Assembly (NCBI GenBank): GCA_002328035.1
Contig: DCVL01000049.1
Span: forward strand, 1-64,000
Direction of reading: 5' to 3'
Length of the DNA stretch: 64,000 nt
Origin: Geobacter sp. UBA2189
GTDB taxonomy: Bacteria; Desulfobacterota; Desulfuromonadia; Geobacterales; Pseudopelobacteraceae
Positions 37,079-45,900 of this stretch are shown here, piece after piece. The notes beneath the pieces were generated by a model. That model ran no database searches, was not told where the DNA came from, and saw only the letters and a list, made by a program, of their open reading frames with translations. The position numbers were made by a program, and so were the translations under genes. How positions within the stretch are numbered: the stretch's first letter is position 1; every line of letters starts with the position of its first letter.

Positions 37079-38228
37079 TATCTATTTTTTCCTCCTTCAG
37101 CACCTCATTAACCTTTTCATCCTTATGCTCAAAGTTATCCCAAGAGGCGTCAGAAGTTGATGAAATGCCGGAAACCTTGAGGGCAAAGTCATCCGGATTA
37201 GAACTCTGTCGCAACGCCTCTTCATATGAGATTAACTTTGAAGTAAACAGCTTCATCAGGGACTGATCAAAGGTTTGCATTCCATATGAGACAAAACCCT
37301 GAGCAATGGCATCCTTTATCTGTTTAGTCTTGTCCTTGTCATCAATGCACTCCTTAACCCTTGCAGTGCCTAGTAGAACTTCAACAGCAGGAACCCTTCC
37401 CTTGCCATCAGAGCGAGGAACCAGACGCTGGGATATGATCCCCTTTATTATGCTTGCCAGCTGAATCCTTACCTGCCGCTGATGGTAAGGAGGAAACACG
37501 GATATAATACGGTTAATAGTCTCAGGCGCATCCATGGTATGAAGGGTGGACATGACCAGATGACCGGTTTCAGCCGCAGTCATGGCAGTCTCTATAGTTT
37601 CGTAATCCCTCATCTCACCCACGAGTATTACATCTGGATCCTGTCTCAACGCCCCTTTTAGAGCACTTGAGAAGTTAGGAGTATCGGTGCCCACCTCCCG
37701 CTGGCTGATAATACATTTATTGTCACGATGCAGAAACTCAACAGGGTCTTCGATTGTGATGATGTTACAGGTGCGGTAGTTATTGATCTGATCAATCATG
37801 GCTGCCAGTGTAGAGGACTTTCCTGAACCGGTGGTTCCGGTTACAAGAATCAGCCCTCTCTCCTCCATGCAGAGTTTCTGGATCACTGGAGGCAGATTCA
37901 ACTCATCAAGGGTGGGTATTTTTACCGATATGGAACGGAAAACCATAGCAATAGTACCGCGCTGGCGGTAGCAGGCCACACGGAAACGACCCAGTCCAGG
38001 CACAGCATATGCCATATCGACTTCTGAATTTTCTTCAAAGATCCGTCGCTGACGATCATTCATCATCATGTTGGCAATGCTGCTAACCAGGTCTGGTCCC
38101 ATCCGCTGGGCATTCGGGATAGGATGGAGCTTGCCGTCAATACGCACAATAGGAGGCAGACCGGTTTTTATATGGATATCCGAACCGCGAGCCTTTACCG
38201 CTATGCTTAAGATTTCATTAAGTTCCAC
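37065..38228 (-). CDS. pilT: Type IV pilus twitching motility ATPase PilT
   Basis: Hexameric ATPase that powers pilus retraction; 387 residues. The N-terminal PAS-like region begins GSDIHIKTGLPPIVRIDG, then come the Walker A loop GTTGSGKSST, the Asp box with IITIEDPVEFLH, Walker B LRQDPDVILVGEMRD and the His box TGHLVMSTLHTMDAPETINR. PilT's C-terminal retraction motif AIRNLIRE is not evident, so this may be one of several PilT paralogues. It sits between recA and recX, not with other pilus motor genes. Confidence 0.9.
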   Translation of the reverse strand: MELNEILSIAVKARGSDIHIKTGLPPIVRIDGKLHPIPNAQRMGPDLVSSIANMMMNDRQRRIFEENSEVDMAYAVPGLGRFRVACYRQRGTIAMVFRSISVKIPTLDELNLPPVIQKLCMEERGLILVTGTTGSGKSSTLAAMIDQINNYRTCNIITIEDPVEFLHRDNKCIISQREVGTDTPNFSSALKGALRQDPDVILVGEMRDYETIETAMTAAETGHLVMSTLHTMDAPETINRIISVFPPYHQRQVRIQLASIIKGIISQRLVPRSDGKGRVPAVEVLLGTARVKECIDDKDKTKQIKDAIAQGFVSYGMQTFDQSLMKLFTSKLISYEEALRQSSNPDDFALKVSGISSTSDASWDNFEHKDEKVNEVLKEEKIDIDRF

Positions 38229-38249
38229 CAGTCACCTCCAGAATCCCTG

Positions 38250-39269
38250 TTATTTGGCTTCTTGTGGCTTCTCATCCTTTGGCAGCGGTTTTATGAGCTC
38301 CATCAGTTTCGCTTCAATCTCTGCAAGCATTACCTGATTGTCCTTAAGGAACTGACGGGAATTTTCACGCCCCTGCCCGATCCTCTCCTTGTTATAGGAG
38401 AACCATGCGCCGCTCTTGTCAATAATCCCCTTCTCAACAGCCAGATCCAGAACATCACCTGTGCGGGAGATCCCCTCGCCGTAAAGGATGTCAAACTCCG
38501 CCTCTTTAAATGGAGGGGCAACCTTGTTCTTTACGACCTTAACCCTTGTACGGGAGCCTATAACCTGATCCCCCTGCTTTAGCGTAGCTATCTTGCGGAT
38601 ATCAAGACGAACCGATGCATAGAACTTAAGGGCATTTCCACCGGTCGTTGTCTCTGGATTGCCAAACATCACACCTATCTTCATACGGATCTGGTTGATG
38701 AATATGACACAGCAGTTTGATTTGCTTATTATACCGGTCAACTTACGAAGAGCCTGTGACATGAGACGAGCCTGCAGACCAACATGGGCGTCCCCCATCT
38801 CCCCCTCAATTTCGGCCTTTGGAACCAGAGCGGCAACAGAGTCAACCACCAATACATCAATGGCACCGCTACGCACCAAGGTCTCTGAAATCTCCAGAGC
38901 CTGCTCTCCGGTGTCAGGCTGCGAAACCAGAAGGTCATCCGTCTTTACGCCAAGCTTACGCGCATATGTAATATCCAGGGCATGTTCGGCATCAACAAAA
39001 GCTGCAATACCTCCGCATTTCTGAGCTTCTGCAACAATATGCAAAGCCAGTGTAGTTTTACCTGAAGATTCAGGGCCGTAGATCTCAATCACCCTGCCAC
39101 GCGGCACACCTCCAACTCCAAGGGCAAGATCCAGAGATATGGCGCCGGTAGAGATTGACTCAATTCCGGGCAAAGCCTCATCATTGCCGAGACGCATTAT
39201 CGCCCCTTTGCCAAACTGCTTTTCAATCTGGGAAAGAGCCAGCTCTATCGCCTTGCTTTTATCACTCAC
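38250..39269 (-). CDS. recA: Recombinase RecA
   Basis: Strand-exchange protein and SOS co-protease; 339 residues from the GTG at 39269, which is preceded by GGGAGGT. The open frame continues to 39320, but that adds 17 non-conserved residues. Seen: AIELALSQIEKQFGKGAIMRLG, Walker A GPESSGKTTLALH, Walker B VLVVDSVAALVP and INQIRMKIGVMFGNPETTTGG. I see no clear LexA box upstream. It is followed closely by pilT. Confidence 0.98.
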   Translation of the reverse strand: MSDKSKAIELALSQIEKQFGKGAIMRLGNDEALPGIESISTGAISLDLALGVGGVPRGRVIEIYGPESSGKTTLALHIVAEAQKCGGIAAFVDAEHALDITYARKLGVKTDDLLVSQPDTGEQALEISETLVRSGAIDVLVVDSVAALVPKAEIEGEMGDAHVGLQARLMSQALRKLTGIISKSNCCVIFINQIRMKIGVMFGNPETTTGGNALKFYASVRLDIRKIATLKQGDQVIGSRTRVKVVKNKVAPPFKEAEFDILYGEGISRTGDVLDLAVEKGIIDKSGAWFSYNKERIGQGRENSRQFLKDNQVMLAEIEAKLMELIKPLPKDEKPQEAK

Positions 39270-39356
39270 AGGGGTACCTCCCGGTACAAAAAAAGATGAA
39301 ATGGTTTGAAAAAGTATCACATAAAAACAACATGCAGCAAGCTAATTTGGGGTCAT

Positions 39357-39839
39357 TCAGGCATATTCAGGCCGTAAAAGCCGCTTTTTTAGCAAAAAAA
39401 ACGCCTCTTCCGTTGTATTTTTTCTAACCATATCCCGACTGCCTTCAAAATGATATTTTTCTGCAAAAGAACCATCACGATCAGCAACTGCTATAAATAC
39501 CGTTCCGACAGGTTTTTCGACTGTTCCTCCATCAGGCCCAGCAATTCCGGTAACCGCAAGGGCTATATCAGAGACAAGGGAAGCCCTGACCCCTTCAGCC
39601 ATATTCCTTGCAACCTGTTCACTGACAGCTCCGTACCTCTGAAGGATCTCCGCAGGAACTCCGAGCAACTTCTCTTTAATGTCGTTATGATAAGCCACGA
39701 CCCCACCCCTGAACCAGGATGAGCAGCCAGGGATATCAGTAATCCTTGAGGCAATCATACCACCGGTGCAGGACTCCGCAAGGGCAAGGGTCATTCCTGA
39801 AGAGAGAAAAAGTTTGGCAAGTTCCTGATTATTTAACAT
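39357..39839 (-). CDS. pncC: CinA C-terminal domain protein, nicotinamide-nucleotide amidase
   Basis: Deamidates nicotinamide mononucleotide in pyridine nucleotide salvage. The 160-residue protein is a stand-alone CinA C-terminal domain, with LALAESCTGGMIASRITDIPGCSSWFRGG and ALAVTGIAGPDGGT, both strongly conserved. The N-terminal domain of full CinA is absent. It lies directly upstream of recA, the same order as in Escherichia coli. Confidence 0.93.
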   Translation of the reverse strand: MLNNQELAKLFLSSGMTLALAESCTGGMIASRITDIPGCSSWFRGGVVAYHNDIKEKLLGVPAEILQRYGAVSEQVARNMAEGVRASLVSDIALAVTGIAGPDGGTVEKPVGTVFIAVADRDGSFAEKYHFEGSRDMVRKNTTEEAFFLLKKRLLRPEYA

Positions 39840-39864
39840 CGTAACGGTCAGTTGATAATTGGAA

Positions 39865-41157
39865 TTACTGCTTCAAACGCACAGATACCGAGCGTGCATG
39901 AGCCTGAAGACCTTCAAGACCTGCTATCTGCATGATCCTGCTGCCCAAGCGATTCAGACCCTGCTCAGAAATACTGATAATGGATGATTTTTTGACAAAA
40001 TCATCCACCGATAGCGGCGAGAAGAAACGGGCTGTTCCACCAGTAGGCAGGGTATGATTCGGGCCGGCCAGATAATCTCCAGCCGCCTCAGGGGTCCAGT
40101 GCCCCATAAAGATCGCACCGGCATTCTCGATCAGAGGCATAAGGCCAAATGGATCAGCCACTGCAAGCTCCAGATGCTCCGGCGCAATCCGGTTGGAGAA
40201 GGCCGCAGCCTCTTCAAGCGAACCGGCCACGATCACCGCGCCAAACTTCTCCCATGATGCACGGGCTATTGATTCACGGGAGAGCTCGGTCAGCTGTCTC
40301 TCTACCTCGGAAGCGGTTTTTTCACCAAAGCGGCGATCAGTAGTGATCAGGATTGAGGAAGCCAGTTCGTCATGCTCTGCCTGTGACAGCAGATCGGCCG
40401 CAATATGAACCGGATTGCCGGTACCGTCGTTAATCACCAGGATCTCGCTGGGGCCAGCGATCATATCGATTCCCACCTGCCCAAATACCAGCTGTTTGGC
40501 AGTGGCCACATAGATGTTGCCCGGCCCGGTGATCTTGTCCACCCTGGGAATGGTAGCGGTTCCATATGCCAGAGCAGCCACTGCCTGTGCTCCACCAACA
40601 CGGAAGATCCGATCCACACCCGACAGTTTTGCAGCAGCCAGCACAGCCGGATTGATCTCACCACCCGGTGTGGGGCAGACCATGATGATCTCCCGCACTC
40701 CGGCCACTTTTGCCGGCACTGCGTTCATAATCACACTACTGGGATAGCTGGCCTTACCACCCGGCACATAGATACCCACGCGGTTCAAGGGAGTTACCTT
40801 CTGACCCAGCAGAATGTCGCTCTCTTCAGTAGAGATCCAGGTCTGTTGTTTCTGCTTGGCATGGAAACGGGCTACACGGTCGACCGCCAACTGCAGGGCA
40901 GCCAGATCATCGGCAGGTACTGCGGCAACTGCAACGTCAATCTCCTGCTGAGTGACTTCCAGCAAGGCAGCGTCGGACAGCCCCAGCAGATCAAAGCGAT
41001 TGGTGTACTCCAGCAGGGCATCATCGCCACTCCTACGGATATCCTGAATAATACCCCGCACTACCTCGGTCACCTGTAGCGAGGTCTCCTCGCTACGGCT
41101 CAGAATGGCTCTGAACTGGTCATTAAAATTCGTGTCGTTGATATCAAGAAAAAGCAT
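39865..41157 (-). CDS. hisD: Histidinol dehydrogenase
   Basis: Last two steps of histidine synthesis, zinc-dependent oxidation of histidinol to histidine; 430 residues. Family segments: VGIYVPGGKASYPSSVIMNAVPAKVAGV, DMIAGPSEILVI and the C-terminal GAIFMGHWTPEAAGDYLAGPNHTLPTGG, which includes zinc and substrate ligands. It follows hisG by 12 bp. Confidence 0.98.
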   Translation of the reverse strand: MLFLDINDTNFNDQFRAILSRSEETSLQVTEVVRGIIQDIRRSGDDALLEYTNRFDLLGLSDAALLEVTQQEIDVAVAAVPADDLAALQLAVDRVARFHAKQKQQTWISTEESDILLGQKVTPLNRVGIYVPGGKASYPSSVIMNAVPAKVAGVREIIMVCPTPGGEINPAVLAAAKLSGVDRIFRVGGAQAVAALAYGTATIPRVDKITGPGNIYVATAKQLVFGQVGIDMIAGPSEILVINDGTGNPVHIAADLLSQAEHDELASSILITTDRRFGEKTASEVERQLTELSRESIARASWEKFGAVIVAGSLEEAAAFSNRIAPEHLELAVADPFGLMPLIENAGAIFMGHWTPEAAGDYLAGPNHTLPTGGTARFFSPLSVDDFVKKSSIISISEQGLNRLGSRIMQIAGLEGLQAHARSVSVRLKQ

Positions 41158-41169
41158 GCTCAGACTCCC

Positions 41170-41811
41170 TTACACCAATACCCGTTCCAATCCGTCAATA
41201 ATCCCGCGAATCCGCTGGTGCTTGGTCTTCAGCGAGGCCCGGTTCACCACTAGGCGGGTTGTGATCTCGGCAATGGTCTCCACCTCCACCAGTCCGTTCT
41301 GGCGCAGGGTTTCGCCAGTGGAGACCAGATCCACAATCCGCTCTGACAGCCCCACCAGCGGCCCTAGTTCAATAGAGCCGTAAAGCTTTATTATCTCGGC
41401 CTGAACCCCTTTTGAGGCAAAGTGTTTCTCTGCAATATATGGATACTTGGTTGCTACCCTGATATGAGACCATCTGGAAGGGTCATCATTTTTTGCAAGA
41501 TTGGCCGGTTCGGCCACCATCATCCGGCAGTAACCGAATTTAAGATCCAGCGGTTCGTAAAGATCCTTGTTCTGTTCAAGAAGGGTATCCTTACCCACGA
41601 TCCCCAAGTCAGCACAACCGTACTCAACGTATGTCGGTACATCAGTAGCCCTGACGATAAGCGCCCTCAAATTCTGCTCAGGGTATTCAAAGATCAGCTT
41701 GCGGGAATCCTCCAGCATGCTCTCCAGATGAATGCCTATCTTTGCGAACAGTTCGATTGATTCGGTAAGAATACGCCCTTTTGGGATTGCTATTGTAAGT
41801 TGGTTGTTCAT
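41170..41811 (-). CDS. hisG: ATP phosphoribosyltransferase, short form
   Basis: First step of histidine synthesis. At 213 residues this is the short form, lacking the C-terminal regulatory domain; such enzymes need HisZ as regulatory partner (family knowledge), which is not in this window. Seen: IAIPKGRILTESIELFAKIGI, YGCADLGIVGKD, RVATKYP and the ATP/PRPP loop YGSIELGPLVGLSERIVDLVSTGETL. It overlaps murA by 4 bp. Confidence 0.97.
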   Translation of the reverse strand: MNNQLTIAIPKGRILTESIELFAKIGIHLESMLEDSRKLIFEYPEQNLRALIVRATDVPTYVEYGCADLGIVGKDTLLEQNKDLYEPLDLKFGYCRMMVAEPANLAKNDDPSRWSHIRVATKYPYIAEKHFASKGVQAEIIKLYGSIELGPLVGLSERIVDLVSTGETLRQNGLVEVETIAEITTRLVVNRASLKTKHQRIRGIIDGLERVLV

Positions 41812-43067
41812 AGCTCGGATACCCGCTTTATATCTGCGCCAAGGGCTGCAAGCTTGCTTTCAATCTGCTCGTAACCCCGATCCAGATGATATATTCGCTG
41901 AATCTCTGTTGTCCCCTCCGCTGCAAGCCCGGCCAGAACCAGCGAAGCGGACGCACGAAGGTCTGTCGCCATTACCGGCGCTCCAGAGAGCTTCTTTACC
42001 CCTTTTATAGTAGCCGAATTCCCCTCAATGGTAATATCAGCGCCAAACCGCTGCAGCTCTGATACATGCATAAAGCGGTTTTCAAAAATATTCTCGCTTA
42101 TCACGCTGGCTCCATCTGCTATGCACATAAGCGCCATAAACTGAGCCTGCATGTCTGTTGGAAAGCCCGGATAAGGACGGGTCTTGATGTTTATGGCATT
42201 TGGCCGCTTAGGCCCCTTAACCCTTACCACTCCATTTCTGTTGGTAATCTCAACCCCTGCGTCCATCAATTTAAAGCTTAAGGCATCCAGATGTTCCAGC
42301 TTCATCCCTTTAATCTTGACATCACCACCCGTAATGGCGGCAGCACAGATAAAAGTTCCGGCCTCAATCCTGTCAGGCATAACCTCATATCCCGCCGGGG
42401 ATAGCTCCGCTACGCCATGAATCCTTATAGTGTCAGTACCGGCTCCTTCAATCCTGGCTCCCATCCTGTTAAGGTACTCCGCCAGATCGGCTATTTCAGG
42501 CTCACGAGCTGCATTTTCAAGAACCGTAACCCCTTTGGCAAGCGCAGCCGCCATCATAAGATGTTCCGTCCCCCCAACGGTGGAGACATCAAAGTTGACC
42601 CTGGCTCCCTTTAACCCCTTTTTTGCAGTAGCTTCAACATAGCCATGCTCAAGCCTTATCTCCGCACCCAATGCCTTAAGCCCTTTAAGGTGCTGATCTA
42701 TTGGACGGGCGCCAATAGCACATCCGCCTGGCAGTGAAACCCTTGAGCGCCCAAAACGAGCCAAAAGCGGTCCAAGCACCAGAACTGAGGCGCGCATAGT
42801 CTTTACCAGGTCGTATGTAGCCTCTACAGTGTTTATTGTAGAAGCATCAATCCGCATACTGTTTTCATGGCGTTCCACAACAGCGCCAAGCGATTGCAGA
42901 AGTTTTGCCGTTGTATTGATATCGCGCAGCCGGGGAACATTGGTAATAGAGCTGATACCCTCAGCCAATATTGCTGCAATACAGATAGGTAGTGAGGCAT
43001 TCTTTGAACCGCTGACAGTCACTTCACCTTTCAGCCTGTTTCCACCGTTAATAATAAGTTTGTCCAC
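41808..43067 (-). CDS. murA: UDP-N-acetylglucosamine 1-carboxyvinyltransferase
   Basis: First committed step of peptidoglycan synthesis. The 419-residue EPSP-synthase-fold enzyme begins INGGNRLKGEVTVSGSKNASLPI and carries the catalytic Cys in LPGGCAIGARPIDQHL, the residue alkylated by fosfomycin. The order murA-hisG-hisD is common in several phyla. Confidence 0.98.
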   Translation of the reverse strand: MDKLIINGGNRLKGEVTVSGSKNASLPICIAAILAEGISSITNVPRLRDINTTAKLLQSLGAVVERHENSMRIDASTINTVEATYDLVKTMRASVLVLGPLLARFGRSRVSLPGGCAIGARPIDQHLKGLKALGAEIRLEHGYVEATAKKGLKGARVNFDVSTVGGTEHLMMAAALAKGVTVLENAAREPEIADLAEYLNRMGARIEGAGTDTIRIHGVAELSPAGYEVMPDRIEAGTFICAAAITGGDVKIKGMKLEHLDALSFKLMDAGVEITNRNGVVRVKGPKRPNAINIKTRPYPGFPTDMQAQFMALMCIADGASVISENIFENRFMHVSELQRFGADITIEGNSATIKGVKKLSGAPVMATDLRASASLVLAGLAAEGTTEIQRIYHLDRGYEQIESKLAALGADIKRVSEL

Positions 43068-43149
43068 AGATAGATACCTTTGATTGAGATAAAAGAAGGT
43101 TCATACTAACCGATCAGAAGTGGGAGGAAAAGCTAAAACATTCTGTATA

Positions 43150-44034
43150 TTAGCGATAAACCGGCAGGGTTCCACGCACCTCAAATGTTGGCCCATTATC
43201 GATATCCTGATAATCGCCAAAATCATCACCATATTCGCTATCCGGCACGGCCCATTCATACAGCTTTTTAGAATCCATCAAGACCGGCCTTTGAGGCACT
43301 CCGAAGGCTCGTTCCTGCATCTCTTCATCAAACAGCCCGACACAACCATGAGATGCAGGCCGACCAGGCAGATCCCTGGCATGAATCCAGAAACCTATAT
43401 TTTTTTCGTCAATATGAAAGCGCAAGGCATAGTCCATCGGATACTGATCCCCCTCTTCACCGTTAATCTTGTACAGAGATGAGGTATGGGTCTGATGCCG
43501 GGCATCAACCCTGTAAATACCAACAGGGGTTTCAGTTCCTGGTTTTCCGGTAGCAGCCGGCATTGAAAACCTGAGCTTCCCCTTTTCGTAGGCGCCAATC
43601 CACTGCTCGTTAAGATCCAGCAGTATATATTTTCGATATCCATTTGCAGGTGGATATTCTTTGGGCAGAGGGTCATAGCTCCTGATATCATCCATATTGT
43701 CAGGTTCTTTTATTGTCATCCCAGGGTAAACATGACGTCGATCAACACGATTAAAACGGGCAATCAGGATCCAATCCTTGCCGTAAAGGGATTCAAGCGT
43801 CTCATGGGGTCGGATAAACCGTGGATGCCAACGCATGTTCCTCTGGCTGGGATAATCTATCCTTGATAGATCCTCCATCGCCTTATCCGCAGCCGAAGCA
43901 CCGGGGCGGTCGATAGTATCTATCTCCCATGTCAACCAGCTTCCGCTAATTATGGCAGTAAAAAAAACCACCAGTACCAGCCGGTGGCTCCAACGCATCT
44001 GTGAAGAACTATTAAAGAACCTTGACATCATCAT
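43150..44034 (-). CDS. L,D-transpeptidase (YkuD family), membrane-anchored
   Basis: A 294-residue protein with one N-terminal transmembrane segment (about residues 15-33) and a periplasmic YkuD domain. The domain starts with YILLDLNEQWIGAYEKG and has the catalytic block FWIHARDLPGRPASHGCVGL; the Cys forms the acyl-enzyme. YkuD enzymes make 3-3 crosslinks or attach proteins to peptidoglycan. It lies 82 bp upstream of murA, in keeping with a cell-wall role. Three ATGs in tandem make the exact start uncertain. Confidence 0.88.
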   Translation of the reverse strand: MMMSRFFNSSSQMRWSHRLVLVVFFTAIISGSWLTWEIDTIDRPGASAADKAMEDLSRIDYPSQRNMRWHPRFIRPHETLESLYGKDWILIARFNRVDRRHVYPGMTIKEPDNMDDIRSYDPLPKEYPPANGYRKYILLDLNEQWIGAYEKGKLRFSMPAATGKPGTETPVGIYRVDARHQTHTSSLYKINGEEGDQYPMDYALRFHIDEKNIGFWIHARDLPGRPASHGCVGLFDEEMQERAFGVPQRPVLMDSKKLYEWAVPDSEYGDDFGDYQDIDNGPTFEVRGTLPVYR

Positions 44035-44288
44035 ATACGATTCCGGCAGCTAAAGACATTTTCAGGTTCACCATGATAAAATTTAAACTAAGGGCGCGCA
44101 TTATACAGAGCATCAGAGCATCCTTCAATAGTGCAATCAAGATTGAAGGCAAAATAGCTCAAAAACTGCTTTTACCGTTTATCACCATTAAAATATCCCT
44201 TCTTTTCAGGAGTTCACTCTTGTGATAAAAGTAAATTAGTCTTTGTGAAATGGTAGAGTAGACAGCTGCAACCATGAGGAGTCCTGAT

Positions 44289-44888
44289 ATGAATCTCGCA
44301 ATCAACAACACTGAACAACTCTGGACGTATACCGATTACCTCACTTGGGATGACTCTCAGCGATGGGAGCTGATAGACGGGATCGCCTTTGACATGAGTC
44401 CCGCTCCATCAAGGCAGCACCAGGAACTCTCAGGTGAGCTATTCAGACAACTTGCAAATTATCTAAAAGACAAGCCGTGCAATGTCTATGATGCCCCTTT
44501 TGATCTCCGTCTCTCCGAAAAACCAAATTCAAGCGACAATTACATTGATACGGTAGTACAGCCGGATATTCTTGTTGTCTGCGACAAGTCAAAGCTTGAC
44601 GATCGGGGATGTAACGGCGCTCCCGATCTTATCGTAGAGATAACATCACCATCAACAGCCAAAATGGATCTTACAACCAAATTTGATCTGTACCAGAAAC
44701 ACGGAGTGAAGGAATACTGGATTGTACACCCTGCAGAAAAGACGGTTATGGTGTTCAAGTTACTGGAAACCGGCCTTTATGGAGCCCCTGACCGCTATGC
44801 CGATGACGGCAAGATTTCTGTTCCGCTGCTTGGCGACCTTGTTATTGACCTGAAGGAGCTGTTTGCCGAGCAAGTTGCCGTCTCTTAG
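44289..44888 (+). CDS. Uma2-family (DUF820) putative restriction endonuclease-like protein
   Basis: A 199-residue protein of the Uma2 family with the PD-(D/E)XK nuclease fold. Matching segments are TWDDSQRWELIDGIAFDMSPAPSRQHQ, VVQPDILVVCDKSKLD, GAPDLIVEITSPSTAKMDLTTKFDLY and VKEYWIVHP. The catalytic residues are probably the Asp of QPDI, the Glu of VEI and the downstream Lys. An AGGAG supports the ATG at 44289 over the in-frame ATG at 44274. It is a single gene; Uma2 proteins are multicopy in many genomes and their role is unknown. Confidence 0.85.
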   Translation: MNLAINNTEQLWTYTDYLTWDDSQRWELIDGIAFDMSPAPSRQHQELSGELFRQLANYLKDKPCNVYDAPFDLRLSEKPNSSDNYIDTVVQPDILVVCDKSKLDDRGCNGAPDLIVEITSPSTAKMDLTTKFDLYQKHGVKEYWIVHPAEKTVMVFKLLETGLYGAPDRYADDGKISVPLLGDLVIDLKELFAEQVAVS

Positions 44889-45084
44889 CATCATTGCTAA
44901 AGACAGTATAAAAAAGCCTGATCTCCTGATTACTTAGACAACTTAACAAACGTCCCCTGAATTACTGAATTAATGACAAAATTTGACAGCACCGCTTGAC
45001 AAACATCTTGCATCTGTTAGGCTGGTAACAGTTAATTACATTGAATGGACTCCTTAAATACGCACAGTTGCAGGTTTCATTTTT

Positions 45085-45102
45085 TTGGCTCTGATTTTGC
45101 TT
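45085..45102 (+). promoter_or_regulatory. Sigma-54 (RpoN) promoter of pilA
   Basis: TTGGCTCTGATTTTGCTT has the required GG-N10-GC spacing (GG 45087-45088, GC 45099-45100) and fits the -24/-12 consensus. It predicts a start near 45112 and an ~80-nt leader. pilA of Geobacter and Pseudomonas is RpoN/PilR-dependent. In the rest of the 305-bp gap (44889-45193) I see only A/T-rich sequence. Confidence 0.75.
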
Positions 45103-45193
45103 GTTGTTTTAAACCATCAGCTCAACCATGTTTTTAACCAGTTATTTACTACCCTGCATATTGGCAGGACACAACCCGAAAGGAGAAGAATCT

Positions 45194-45418
45194 ATGTTAA
45201 ACAAGATTCGGAACAGAAAAGGATTCACCCTAATCGAGCTGCTGATAGTTGTTGCTATCATCGGCATCCTGGCAGCAATTGCCATCCCGCAGTTCTCGGC
45301 CTATCGTGAGAAGGCGTATAACAGTGCCTCTAACTCGGATTTGAAAAACTGGAAGACAGGTATGGAAGCCTATAATGCTGATTTCCAGACCTATCCTGCC
45401 GCTTTTGACGTTCACTAG
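45194..45418 (+). CDS. pilA: Type IV pilin PilA, short geopilin type
   Basis: Major pilin of the short Geobacter class. The prepilin leader MLNKIRNRKG is cut before FTLIELLIVV, leaving a mature protein of 64 residues with Glu5 and almost no globular head. Aromatic residues in mature numbering are F1, F24, Y27, Y32, W43, Y50, F54, Y57 and F61, more than the six of the 61-residue G. sulfurreducens protein. AGGAG precedes the ATG at 45194. An in-frame ATG at 45128 would give a longer pre-sequence, as described for the long PilA isoform of G. sulfurreducens. Confidence 0.96.
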   Translation: MLNKIRNRKGFTLIELLIVVAIIGILAAIAIPQFSAYREKAYNSASNSDLKNWKTGMEAYNADFQTYPAAFDVH

Positions 45419-45452
45419 AACAAAACATTTCAATGTTAAGGAGGATATTATA

Positions 45453-45830
45453 ATGAAAAGAATTCTTGCAATCACTTTTATATTAAGTTCAATGAGCACC
45501 CTCGCTTTAGCAGCTCCATTAGCTTCTGGGACTGTTACAGGCACTGGGGTGGCTATCTATGGTGGTGTTGATGCAGCTTCTGCACTTAATGCAACAAACG
45601 GTCTTGTTAGAACATCAACAGGTGTCAGGGCTATTGTTAATACTGATACTGGTCATACCGAGTATGCTCTTGGTACAAAACATGATACTGGGAATAAGAT
45701 TTTTGGTACTGCAAACGACTCTACGAATATTTATTGGTTTCAGTCAATAGCAGGCAACACATTAGGTGCAAACTTTGGTACTGGTACGAACAAAGATAAT
45801 TTTGGCGGTGCTGGATGGACAGCATACTAG
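45453..45830 (+). CDS. Secreted PilA-C/Spc-like partner of the short pilin
   Basis: A 125-residue protein with a clear signal peptide (residues 1-20, ending ALA) and a Gly/Thr/Asn-rich mature domain with STGVRAIVNTDTGHTEYALG, DSTNIYWFQSIAG and a terminal GGAGWTAY, which looks like the globular head missing from the short PilA. It lies 34 bp after pilA, with AAGGAGG upstream of its ATG. In Geobacter the gene behind pilA encodes the short pilin chaperone Spc, also called PilA-C; the call rests on this position and the look of the sequence. Confidence 0.65.
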   Translation: MKRILAITFILSSMSTLALAAPLASGTVTGTGVAIYGGVDAASALNATNGLVRTSTGVRAIVNTDTGHTEYALGTKHDTGNKIFGTANDSTNIYWFQSIAGNTLGANFGTGTNKDNFGGAGWTAY

Positions 45831-45848
45831 CTCTAAAAGTTTATTTTT

Positions 45849-45882
45849 AAAAAAGCGGGGTGTTTCAACACCCCGCTTTTTT
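45849..45882 (+). terminator. Terminator of the pilA operon
   Basis: A perfect stem (gcggggtgt / acaccccgc) with a TTCA loop is followed by six T and preceded by A residues. It lies 18 bp after the Spc-like gene and isolates pilA from the downstream locus. Confidence 0.9.
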
Positions 45883-45900
45883 GTTTTTATTCCTTGCTGA

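Noticed and set aside
40405..41079. Plus-strand open frame of 224 codons opposite hisD
   Set aside because: Shadow of hisD, His-rich because of antisense codons; no start signals.
44022..44225. Plus-strand open frame of 67 codons between ldt and the Uma2 gene
   Set aside because: It overlaps the ldt start, has no ribosome binding site and its product looks like random basic/hydrophobic sequence.
44884..44905. Small hairpin TTAGCA-TCAT-TGCTAA at the end of the Uma2 gene
   Set aside because: Short A/T-rich stem with no T tract; too weak to call a terminator.
45085..45193. c-di-GMP (GEMM) riboswitch in the pilA leader
   Set aside because: Such switches occur in Geobacter leaders, but I found none of the conserved GEMM motifs in this ~110-bp stretch.
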